NCBI GenBank assembly: GCA_040901795.1 | Contig: JBBDYH010000021.1 | Location: 1-44,461 of the forward strand | Length of the DNA: 44,461 nt | Direction of reading: 5' to 3' | Source: JBBDYH01 sp040901795 | GTDB taxonomy: Bacteria > Planctomycetota > Planctomycetia > Pirellulales > JALHPA01 | Shown here: piece after piece, positions 1 through 7,765 of the stretch | Layout: each line of letters opens with the position of its first letter | Numbering within the stretch: position 1 is the stretch's first letter | Program-made: the position numbers and the translations under genes | The notes under the pieces: generated by a model | The model's database searches: none | Told to the model about the DNA's origin: nothing | Seen by the model: the letters and a program-made list of their open reading frames with translations, nothing else

Positions 1-1498
1 CGTCGTCGTCATTCACGACCCCGTCGAGGTTGGCGTCGCCGGTGCGCGTGTAGGCCATGAGCAGAGAGGTGTTGTCCACCGGCTGTCCGCGGAAGCTCGT
101 GTATGGCCCTAGGGGAAGTGTTGAGTTCTCGGCGTAGCCGATCGAGCGCGACTCGGGCTCGGCCGCGGCGGCGCTGCTGCTGGTAATGCCTTGCCCGTTC
201 CAGGTTTTGCCCAGGCCTGACCCGCCGCGACCGGCTGTAATCTGCTGTCGAACGGTGGCGAAGGGGCTTGCGCCGGTGTAGTTGATGATCGCGGCGTTGT
301 TGGCCAAATCGAGCCTCGCGGTCGGTGTGGCGTTGCCCGCGATGGCAAGCGAGCCAACCATCGACGTGCTCGCGGCTGTGCCACCGGGCGCGATGGCCAC
401 CGTCCCGCCGTTCACCGATAAGCCAGTGGCGCGAAGGTTGTTCACCGTCAACATACCGTCGCCAACCTTAGTCAGATTTCTGCCGCTGGCATTGAGCGAA
501 CCGGTCAGCGAAAGATTGCTGGCCGCGGGCGTGACCGTGATCGTCGTGTTGTCTGCCAATGTGACCGGCGCGGCGATTGTGTGACTGCCGCTGGCGACGT
601 TGATTTGCGCGTCGCCGGTCATGGCGTCCAGCGTAAGAGTTTGTGGACCGCCGATCGTGTAGGCGTTGGCGTTGTCGAAGTCGAGGCGGCCGACGGTGAT
701 CGGGGCATCGACGGTTACCGTGTGGGGCGACGTAATAACGCTGCCCAGCACGGCTTGCGCACCCATCCCATTGGGAACGCCGCTGGCCCAATTTGCCGGC
801 AGCGACCAGTTGCCGCCCGCATCGACGTTCCAAGTTGCCGTCTGAAGCGCTGGAATAAACGTTAACTGATGGACAAAAGCCGGCATGATTTCGCCGTGCG
901 ATGCGTTGGGTGAACCAACGACGGCTGTTAGTATGCCGGGGACTCGATCTCCGCGATGTGGTGGCGATGCCCCTTGCAAACCGATCACGTCCATTAGGAG
1001 ATTTCCCTGGCTTGGATCAAAGAGATAGGGAGTCACGCCTGCAGAATAGTCGGAAGTATAGAATTCCCCCGGGCCTGGGCCTGGGCCACTGGCGTCCGAC
1101 ACATAGGTCGCTCGCCCGCGGTAGAAATGCTTGAAGTTCGAACCGAGGTTATCGTCAAAGCGCGAGCTCAGGTTCGGTGGCCCCGCTTGCATGGTAGTTA
1201 GGCGAAACTCGGTGTCTGGGTAGAGGACGGTGAGAGGACTCGTCAGGCTTTCGTCCGGCCGGAAGGTGATGTCTACGAGCCAGTGGGGTGTGTTGCCCAG
1301 CGCCGCAAGGTCCTCGGAGGGAAACACCGCCTGGTAGCGGAAAGGAACGGTGGCATCACGATCCCCGGTTTCTCCCTCGCCCTCCATATCTTTGTAGGCA
1401 CTGGGCGAAACGATCTTTATTTCCTCTGCCTGACTGCGGTTCATGCCCCAGAGCAAGAAAGCAACGCCAATTGCGAGTAAACGTAGTAGCTTGATCAT
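1..1498 (-). CDS. Secreted beta-strand-repeat protein with dockerin-like end (3' partial)
   Basis: The reading frame stays open from an ATG at 1498 to the window edge, about 499 codons, so the C-terminus is missing. The start is supported by AAGGA about nine bases upstream and a signal peptide (MIKLLRLLAIGVAFLLWGM, then a Q-A site). Residues about 30-200 look like a beta-sandwich typical of planctomycete exported proteins. Residues about 210-400 carry autotransporter-associated beta-strand repeats (TWNVDAGGNWS; NLTKVGDGMLTVNN). A Gly/Ser/Ala stretch leads to GDANLDGVVNDDD at the edge, a dockerin-type calcium loop. Proteins of this build usually end in dockerin or PEP-CTERM modules and sit outside the cell or on its surface. 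No enzymatic motif is visible. The protein class is clear, the function is not. Confidence 0.85.
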   Translation of the reverse strand, partial: MIKLLRLLAIGVAFLLWGMNRSQAEEIKIVSPSAYKDMEGEGETGDRDATVPFRYQAVFPSEDLAALGNTPHWLVDITFRPDESLTSPLTVLYPDTEFRLTTMQAGPPNLSSRFDDNLGSNFKHFYRGRATYVSDASGPGPGPGEFYTSDYSAGVTPYLFDPSQGNLLMDVIGLQGASPPHRGDRVPGILTAVVGSPNASHGEIMPAFVHQLTFIPALQTATWNVDAGGNWSLPANWASGVPNGMGAQAVLGSVITSPHTVTVDAPITVGRLDFDNANAYTIGGPQTLTLDAMTGDAQINVASGSHTIAAPVTLADNTTITVTPAASNLSLTGSLNASGRNLTKVGDGMLTVNNLRATGLSVNGGTVAIAPGGTAASTSMVGSLAIAGNATPTARLDLANNAAIINYTGASPFATVRQQITAGRGGSGLGKTWNGQGITSSSAAAAEPESRSIGYAENSTLPLGPYTSFRGQPVDNTSLLMAYTRTGDANLDGVVNDDD

Positions 1499-1609
1499 TG
1501 GGTCGGTCCTTAGGCGGTCGGAGTGAGCGTTCTGATTTCTATTAGCCGCGATTTCGAATGCTTGCGCGTTGTGCGAAATATCGGCCAAATCTGATTTCTT
1601 GACGCGCGC

Positions 1610-1638
1610 CATCAGGCCGCAGCCCCCTCGGCCTGATG
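1610..1638 (-). terminator. Strong hairpin downstream of the SnoaL-like gene
   Basis: Perfect 10-bp inverted repeat CATCAGGCCG / CGGCCTGATG with a 9-base loop, 14 bases past the stop codon of the minus-strand gene that ends at 1652. No U-tract follows on the minus strand, so this is either a transcript-end stabiliser or an imperfect intrinsic terminator. It separates that gene from the beta-strand-repeat gene downstream. Confidence 0.5.
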
Positions 1639-1651
1639 GGCGGCCCGATGG

Positions 1652-2194
1652 CTACAACGACGCTGGCCCGACCGCGATGTCCCAAAACACCCAGTCGCCG
1701 TGGACCTTCTTGGCCGTACCGCCGAAGGCGGTCTTCCCCATGACCATGTTTGTCGCGGGGTCCACGAGGATGCACTCGAAGTAGATGTCCGCCGTTTTGC
1801 CGTCCGGATCGAGTTCTGTTTTGTAGGCTGGGGAAAGCGAGGCCCAATTGCGGTTATTCTGCAACGGCGGGGCGACATTGTCGAACCAGTCGAGGACCCC
1901 GTCTCTGCCTTCGAGCGTGCTGCCGCCGACCGTGAGTGTAGCGTCCGGGGCCCACAGCGTCGCAATGAAATCCAGATTGTCCGCGCGGTCGTGCGGGTCG
2001 CCGTTGTAGGAGATGGCCCCATGGAACGCCGCGTGGAGGTCGTGGAGCCGCGCGACTTGGGCACTTCCGTGGTCACCGCCGCCCTGGCCGGCCTGCGCCA
2101 TGCCGGCCGGTGGGGCGGCAATCAATGCGATCACTCCGAAAGCACAGGCGACTACAACCCCTGCCAACATCAGCTTCCATTTCGTCTTGCTCAT
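1652..2194 (-). CDS. Secreted SnoaL/NTF2-like protein
   Basis: 180 residues. The start at 2194 was chosen because AGGAGA lies about six bases before it. The in-frame ATG six bases upstream abuts the Shine-Dalgarno, and the open frame further upstream looks non-coding. Residues 1-35 form a signal peptide (basic MSKTKWK, hydrophobic core, A-Q-A site). Residues about 45-175 resemble the SnoaL-like cone fold: an initial helix, then FIATLWAPDATLTVGG and LEGRDGVLDWF, which match the DG-x-F/W pattern of ketosteroid-isomerase-like proteins, and a final beta strand with WVFWDIAVG. Members bind or isomerise small molecules, but the substrate cannot be told here. The gene is divergent from the sigma factor at 2563. 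Confidence 0.75.
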   Translation of the reverse strand: MSKTKWKLMLAGVVVACAFGVIALIAAPPAGMAQAGQGGGDHGSAQVARLHDLHAAFHGAISYNGDPHDRADNLDFIATLWAPDATLTVGGSTLEGRDGVLDWFDNVAPPLQNNRNWASLSPAYKTELDPDGKTADIYFECILVDPATNMVMGKTAFGGTAKKVHGDWVFWDIAVGPASL

Positions 2195-2562
2195 GGTCAT
2201 TCTCCTACATGGTATGTGTGCGGCGATAGCCCTCGCCGCGGTTGGGGCTTTATCTCTGCTGGAATCCGACGAAATCAGCGGGATGCGCCGCGGCGGGTTT
2301 ACTCGCCGATGCGCCAGCGCTCCGTCGTCGGGTTGTTGTTCGCCTGTCACGTGTTCCTCGCTCGGAGTAACATGGATTCTCTGCTGTGGTCTGCCTTAGA
2401 ATGGAGAGACATCGCGCCGAGCGCGCCGACAAGCGCCGGGCGGTGCGCCGTAGGACGGATTGAAATTCGTCCCACATCGTCGAGCCGGGAATGGAATGTT
2501 GGTCTCTACTGTTCTGAGCGTAAAAGCCGCTTACCCTCCGACACGGGTCGGCAAAGAAAACC
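2195..2562. other. Divergent intergenic region, no gene seen
   Basis: 368 bases between the SnoaL-like gene (minus) and the ECF sigma factor (plus). It should hold both promoters. I see no convincing -35/-10 pair, tRNA or riboswitch. An open frame runs through from the SnoaL gene, but its start lacks a ribosome binding site and its composition is not protein-like. Confidence 0.5.
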
Positions 2563-3174
2563 ATGTTCGCTGGAAACTCCGTAACCGAGTGGATGGGGAA
2601 GTTGCAAGGCGGCGACGATGAAGCCGCGCGCCAACTCTGGCGACGGTATTTTGGCAGGCTCGTCGAACTGGCTCGCCGGCGGTTGGGCACTGCGCCGCGG
2701 CGAGTGGCCGATGAAGAGGACGTGGCGCTGAGTGTTTTTCGCTGCCTATGCCAAGGCGCCGAACGTGGCCAGTTTGCCGACCTGTCGGGGCGTGATGAAC
2801 TCTGGCGGCTGTTGGTCGTCTTGACCGAACACAAAGTCATCGATCAGCGGCGGGCCGCCACTGGACAAAAGCGGGGTGGCGGTCGCGTGCGGGGCGATTC
2901 CGCCTTTCCCGAGCCTAGCGATGCCGATAGCCCAGGTGGATTCGATCAAAATGCAGGCAATGCTCCGACTCCAGAATTTCTGGCCATGCTGGCCGATGAG
3001 CACGAGCGGCTGATGAACTCCCTTACTGACGAGCGGCTGCGCCGCATCGCCGAAAGCAAGCTATTGGGTTACACCAACGGCGAGATTGCCGACGAATTGG
3101 GTCTGACGCGGCGCAGCGTCGAACGCAAGCTGCAGCGCATTCGCGAGCTCTGGACCGAGGAGCTCGATCGATGA
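2563..3174 (+). CDS. ECF-type RNA polymerase sigma factor
   Basis: 203 residues. Region 2 spans about residues 5-100 (VTEWMGKLQGGDDEAARQLW, RYFGRLVELARRRL, DEEDVALSVFRCLCQ). It is followed by the linker RRAATGQKRGGGRVRGDSAF, characteristic of planctomycete ECF factors. Region 4 is at about 150-203, with a helix-turn-helix (GYTNGEIADELGLTRRSVER). The stop overlaps the kinase start as ATGA at 3171-3174, so the two are translationally coupled. In planctomycetes ECF factors beside Ser/Thr kinases are thought to be controlled by phosphorylation in place of an anti-sigma factor. That is family knowledge, not something shown here. No anti-sigma factor gene is present. Confidence 0.92.
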   Translation: MFAGNSVTEWMGKLQGGDDEAARQLWRRYFGRLVELARRRLGTAPRRVADEEDVALSVFRCLCQGAERGQFADLSGRDELWRLLVVLTEHKVIDQRRAATGQKRGGGRVRGDSAFPEPSDADSPGGFDQNAGNAPTPEFLAMLADEHERLMNSLTDERLRRIAESKLLGYTNGEIADELGLTRRSVERKLQRIRELWTEELDR

Positions 3175-6100
3175 AAGCCGCGCGGTCGAGTGCGACGGAA
3201 AGCGACTTGCGGCCGCAGTCGCAGCGGATCGACGAAATCTGCGACGCCTTCGAGCTAGACTGGCAGTCCGGTCGGCAGCCGCTTATCGAAGCATATTTTG
3301 CTGGCGCCGACGAACCGCATCGCGAAGTCCTCTTCCGCGAACTCCTGCTCGCCGAGTGGGAACTATTGGATCGCGATGCGAGAACTGTCCAGCTCGATGC
3401 GTACGTGGCCCGGTTTCCCGAGCAGCGAGATGTGATCGCAACACTGTTCGATCAGCGTCAAAAGCGCGAGCCTACGGGCCAGTATTCGACGCCGGCCTTG
3501 TCGCCCGATACGTTGGGCCTCAACGTCGGTTCAAAAGATATTGGGGGCGCTGATCTTACCGGCCAGACCATCGCGCGGTTTTGCGTCTTGGAGCGCCTCG
3601 GCGCCGGCGGCATGGGCGAGGTCTACAAAGCTCGCGATGTGCTGCTGGAACGCGACGTCGCCCTGAAAGTGCTTTCTGCCGAGTACGCCAAGGACCGGCG
3701 GCGATTGCAACGGTTCCAGCGCGAGGCGCGAGTCGCCTCCGGGCTCAATCATCCTCATATCGGCGCAATTCACGATGTCGGCGAACACGAGGGACGCCCT
3801 TTTCTGGTCATGGAGTTGATCCAGGGACAGACCTTGCGGCAGCTTATCGCCGCGCGACTGACAATCGCCCAAGTCGCAGCCCTAGCAGTTCAGGCTGCGG
3901 GTGCGCTCGCAGCCGCCCATGCTGCCGGCATTGTGCACGGGGATATCAAGCCGGAAAACATCATGGTCCGCAGCGACGGCTATGTGAAACTGGTGGATTT
4001 TGGCCTGGCGCGCCTGCTTCCGACGGCAATTTTCAGCGACAACGCTTCGGTCGACATGCCGCCCGGCGCAATCCTCGGCACGCTTCGCTATATGTCGCCC
4101 GAACAACTTCGCGGTGGCGCCGTCGACAGCGCTAGCGACGTCTTTTCGTTCGGCATTGTGTTGTACGAGCTCGCGACCGGCTGCCATCCGCTGCCAGGTC
4201 ACCCAAGCCCGTCAGTTTTCGAGACGATCGCTTCAGCATCCATCTCGCTCGATTCGCAGTTGAACGCACAACTGCCCGTAGACCTGCGATCACTCATTGA
4301 CCGGATGTTAGCCAGTGATCCTCGATTGCGTCCAACGTTCTCCGAAGTAGCGGCAGGCTTGAATGTGCTAGTCGGAGGCTCGGCCATCGACGGTAGCATG
4401 AAGGCGCGCGCTGAGCCCAATCTGCACGTGGGCCGAGAGCGTGAGCTGGGTCTTCTCTGGGAGCACCTTCGGTATGCGGCAGCCGGCCAGGGTCGCGTAC
4501 TTTGTGTGACCGGCGAGGCAGGCATTGGTAAGACAACGCTCGTCGAACATTTTCTCGCGGAGCTGACATTCCGTGTTCCGTCTTGCACAATTGGGCGCGG
4601 ACGCGCAAGCGAGCGGTTGGCCGGCGCCGAGGCGTACTTGCCCATTCTCGAAGCGCTCGAAAGCTTGCTTCGCGGCGAACATGCCGACTCGGCCGCACGT
4701 GTGATGCGGACTGTTGCGCCGACCTGGTACAGCCAGGTTGAATCAGTCGCGGCAAGCGTGCCCGCAGTTTCGCAGGAGCGGCTCAAACGCGAGCTGCTTG
4801 CTTTTGTCGAGGAGATGTCGCGCGATGCTCCACTGGTCCTATTCCTGGACGACGTACACTGGGCGGACGTCTCGACCGTGGACCTGTTGGCCTACCTTGG
4901 TATCCGCTGCGATCGTCTGCGAGTGTTGCTATTGGTTACCTACCGACCTGCCGAGCTGCTCCAGAGCCGGCATGCGTTCGTCCGTGTCAAGCAAGAGCTG
5001 CAAGGCCGCGGAGTTTGTCGCGAGATTCCGCTGGACTTCCTGACCAGGCCGGACACCGAGAAGTATCTCGCAATCGTCTTTCCGGAGCACCGCTTCCCTC
5101 CGCAATTCTCTGAGCTGCTTCAAGCCAGAACAGAAGGCAGTCCTCTTTTCCTGGCGGATCTGCTCCGTTATCTCCGCGATCGTGAAGTGATCGTCCATGA
5201 GCAGGAGCGTTGGATACTTAAGAAGTCCGTCCAGGAAATCAAGTCGGCAATGCCCCAATCCGTCGGCAGCATGATTCAGAAGAAGATCGACCAGTTGGAC
5301 GCGGAGGATCGACGGCTGCTGACCGCCGCCAGCGTGCAGGGTTTCGAGTTTGACGCGGCCGTGGTGGCCAAGGCCCTTGCGCTCGATGCTGCAGAAGTGG
5401 AGGACCGACTTGATGCGCTGGAGCGCGTCCACGGTTTCGTCCGGCTGAGCCGGGAGCAAGAATTCCCCGATCGGACGCTGACGCTGCGCTACCACTTCGT
5501 TCATGTGCTTTATCAAAATGCTCTCTATGCATCGCTGCGGCCGACCCGGCGCGCGGCGCTCAGCGCGGCGGTGGCGGAGGCATTGTTGGCCCATTACGGC
5601 GAGAAGAGCGCGACCGTGGCCAGCGAGCTGGCGCTGCTCTTCGAAGCCGCGCGCGCCTTTGAACGTGCCATCCATTGGTCTCTGCAAGCGTCCGAGCAGG
5701 CCACCCGTCTCTTTGCCTATCAGGAGGCGGTGGCGCTTGCGCGGCGTGGGCTCTCGCTCGTTGCGATGCTGCCGGACACGCCCGCGCGGGCAAAGCAAGA
5801 ACTTGCCCTGCAAATCGCGCTGGGCCCGGCTTTGATGAATACCCTCGGATGGGGAAGCCCAGAAGTGGGAGCGACGTACCTGCGGGCCCAAGAGCTGTGC
5901 GGGCAGGTGGGAGATACGTCTCAGCTATGTGGAGTGCTATGGGGGCTATGGTATTTCTACCTCCTGCGTGCGGAAATCCAGACAGCGCGGCAGTTCGCGG
6001 AGCAACTTTTCACGCTAGCGCAGAGTAATCAGGATCCCACACTTCTGCTGCTGGCCCATAGGGTGCTCGGGCAGACGCTGTATTTGCTGGGAGAGCTGCC

Positions 6101-6953
6101 GGAAGCTCAGGCGCATTTAAACGAGGGCGCTAGCCTTTACGATCCAGAGCAACACAGCGAACTGGGTTCTCGTTATGGACAGGATCCCGGGGTAGTATGT
6201 CGGTCCTTTGCAGCCCACACGTTGTGGCTTCAGGGCGACGCCGACCGGGCCGCACGAGCGAGCCGCGAAGCGCTGAGTCTGGCCCGAGAGTTTCCTCACT
6301 CTTACACTCTCGTATTCGCCCTTGTGGTCGCGGCGATCTTCCATCGCTTGCGGCGTGAGGAGGAGCCCGCCCTCGAACACGCCGAGGCTTTCACCGCGCT
6401 GTCGACGGAGCAGGGATTCACGCCCTTCGTTGCTTCGGGAAATATCTTGAGTGGTTGGGCGCTTACTATGCGCGGCGAGGACCGGATCGCCCAGATACGG
6501 CAGGGTCTGGCCGACTGGCTAGCCCAGGGGAGCGAACTGTGGCGACCTTTTTTCGGTGCCATGCTGGCGGAGGCTTACGGGAAAATGGGGCAGAGCGAGC
6601 AAGCACTCAGTTTGGTGTCCGAAGCGCTGGCCCTCGTAGATAAGACCGGCGTACGCCATTATCAGGCAGAGCTGTACCGCCTGAAGGGTGAATTCCTGCT
6701 GGCTTCCCCAGGAGAGAATCAGGCCGAGGCTGCAGGTTGCTTTACGCAGGCCATCGGTATCGCACGCCGTCAAAGCGCCAAATCTTTAGAGCTGCGCGCC
6801 GTAGTGAGCCTGAGCCGGCTATTTCAGAGGCAGGGCAAGCAAACCGAAGCGCGCGAGATGCTGGCGGAGGTCTACTGCCGATTCACGGAAGGCTTCGATA
6901 CGCCGGATTTACAGGACGCGAAGGCGCAGCTCGAAGCGCTTGGTGGATGGTAA
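3171..6953 (+). CDS. Ser/Thr protein kinase with AAA ATPase and TPR regions
   Basis: 1,260 residues. Residues 1-125 are a leader common in kinases linked to ECF factors. The kinase domain is at about 131-400: Gly loop GAGGMGEV at 144, catalytic Lys at 166, HGDIKPEN with Asp258, DFG at 276. The usual HRD arginine is Gly (HGD), so it is a non-RD kinase and may not need activation-loop phosphorylation. A predicted ATPase follows at about 415-700 (HVGRERELG; Walker A GEAGIGKTT at 448; Walker B LVLFLDDVHWAD with Asp560), as in the PknK/MalT-like STAND group. The remainder to 1,260 is TPR-like helical hairpins. No transmembrane segment is seen, so it is probably cytoplasmic. The gene overlaps the sigma factor by four bases and probably relays a signal to it. 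Confidence 0.9.
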   Translation: MKAARSSATESDLRPQSQRIDEICDAFELDWQSGRQPLIEAYFAGADEPHREVLFRELLLAEWELLDRDARTVQLDAYVARFPEQRDVIATLFDQRQKREPTGQYSTPALSPDTLGLNVGSKDIGGADLTGQTIARFCVLERLGAGGMGEVYKARDVLLERDVALKVLSAEYAKDRRRLQRFQREARVASGLNHPHIGAIHDVGEHEGRPFLVMELIQGQTLRQLIAARLTIAQVAALAVQAAGALAAAHAAGIVHGDIKPENIMVRSDGYVKLVDFGLARLLPTAIFSDNASVDMPPGAILGTLRYMSPEQLRGGAVDSASDVFSFGIVLYELATGCHPLPGHPSPSVFETIASASISLDSQLNAQLPVDLRSLIDRMLASDPRLRPTFSEVAAGLNVLVGGSAIDGSMKARAEPNLHVGRERELGLLWEHLRYAAAGQGRVLCVTGEAGIGKTTLVEHFLAELTFRVPSCTIGRGRASERLAGAEAYLPILEALESLLRGEHADSAARVMRTVAPTWYSQVESVAASVPAVSQERLKRELLAFVEEMSRDAPLVLFLDDVHWADVSTVDLLAYLGIRCDRLRVLLLVTYRPAELLQSRHAFVRVKQELQGRGVCREIPLDFLTRPDTEKYLAIVFPEHRFPPQFSELLQARTEGSPLFLADLLRYLRDREVIVHEQERWILKKSVQEIKSAMPQSVGSMIQKKIDQLDAEDRRLLTAASVQGFEFDAAVVAKALALDAAEVEDRLDALERVHGFVRLSREQEFPDRTLTLRYHFVHVLYQNALYASLRPTRRAALSAAVAEALLAHYGEKSATVASELALLFEAARAFERAIHWSLQASEQATRLFAYQEAVALARRGLSLVAMLPDTPARAKQELALQIALGPALMNTLGWGSPEVGATYLRAQELCGQVGDTSQLCGVLWGLWYFYLLRAEIQTARQFAEQLFTLAQSNQDPTLLLLAHRVLGQTLYLLGELPEAQAHLNEGASLYDPEQHSELGSRYGQDPGVVCRSFAAHTLWLQGDADRAARASREALSLAREFPHSYTLVFALVVAAIFHRLRREEEPALEHAEAFTALSTEQGFTPFVASGNILSGWALTMRGEDRIAQIRQGLADWLAQGSELWRPFFGAMLAEAYGKMGQSEQALSLVSEALALVDKTGVRHYQAELYRLKGEFLLASPGENQAEAAGCFTQAIGIARRQSAKSLELRAVVSLSRLFQRQGKQTEAREMLAEVYCRFTEGFDTPDLQDAKAQLEALGGW

Positions 6954-7053
6954 AAGCAGGGAAGGAACAGGACAGCTCGGCTACGCCACGCTGTTTCCGT
7001 TTGCGGGCCGACGCCCAAGTGTCGCGAGGGAAGCACGCCTCGCTGCCCGAAAG

Positions 7054-7213
7054 GCCGCACTCAAAGGACATCGTGGCCCGGTCCTGTCATCGGCTGTTCC
7101 GCGACGGAAAGCTTCTCGTATCGGGCAGCGCAGACAAGACTGTCAGGCACTGGCGCGCCGCATCCGACGAAGAAGTGGCCGAAGCAAACGTTTCCTCGAT
7201 GCCACTGCGGTGA
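7054..7213 (+). pseudogene. Remnant of a WD40-repeat protein (C-terminal blade)
   Basis: One frame encodes LKGHRGPVLSSAV (from 7060). The next frame continues from 7097 with FRDGKLLVSGSADKTVRHW and RAASDEEVAEA to a TGA at 7211-7213. Joined by a one-base shift at about 7093-7097 these read as one canonical WD40 blade (GH...V.S.AF..DGK.L.SGS.DKTV..W). The W-R-A-A-S-x-E-E-V tail is the usual end of planctomycete kinase-WD40 proteins. No other blades are found upstream, so this is debris from a lost paralogue and not part of the kinase that stops at 6953. Confidence 0.6.
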
Positions 7214-7765
7214 CCATTGCTTCGGTGAGGCGAACCGTTAGGCGACCGACTCAGCAACGGTGCAAAGACCCACAGATGGATTTGGCTAGGATACAGGCGG
7301 TATTCGTTGACCAGGTCGCGATGATCCGCCAATGGGCAAGAAGTTAGACAACGGGCACACGCCGCAGCGGTTGTCGCCATGGAAGTGCTGGCCTACAATC
7401 AGTTTACGACCGTCAATGGAAAAGCTCTGGTGCGCTGCGTGGTTAGTGATGTCCGCGCGCCGAGAGTCTGGTTGGGCGGGTCATGCGGAAGCAGACGATT
7501 CTCGGTTTCAGGGGGCGCCGATCCGTCGAGGGCACTATCACACGCTTGGCGCAGTAACCTTGGTCTGTAGGCGGAAACGGTCGTCGCCAGGAACGGGAAG
7601 GAAGTTCAGGCAGCGACGCGGGGCACGCTGCAAACATGGCCCCACCCGCACAAGGCGGGCGGTGGCCGGGCGATGCAGCGGGTTCCAGTTCTGGTTTGCA
7701 AAACATCGCTCCACCCCGGCAAGCGGGGCGGCGGCGAGCAGGGACCATTGCGCTGAGAATCACTT
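7214..7765. other. Intergenic region before dxr, mostly unassigned
   Basis: 552 bases. Several short open frames exist on both strands, but none has a convincing start, ribosome site or protein-like composition. The only structure seen is a pair of related hairpins at 7634-7736, annotated separately. The dxr promoter is presumably here but could not be fixed. Confidence 0.4.
7634..7736. repeat. Two related hairpin units upstream of dxr
   Basis: Two imperfect copies in the same orientation. Unit 1 (about 7634-7675) contains CCCGC-ACAAG-GCGGG (7645-7659). Unit 2 (about 7703-7736) contains CCCCG-GCAAG-CGGGG (7714-7728). Both are preceded by CAAACATGG or AAACATCGC-like sequence and CCACC, and are followed by CGGTGG or CGGCGG. 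This looks like a REP-type palindromic element in tandem. Confidence 0.5.

Noticed and set aside
7443..7763. Minus-strand ORF with repeated C-x-GGAMF motif
   Set aside because: The repetition comes from the two DNA hairpin units in the same place; no start signal or homology.
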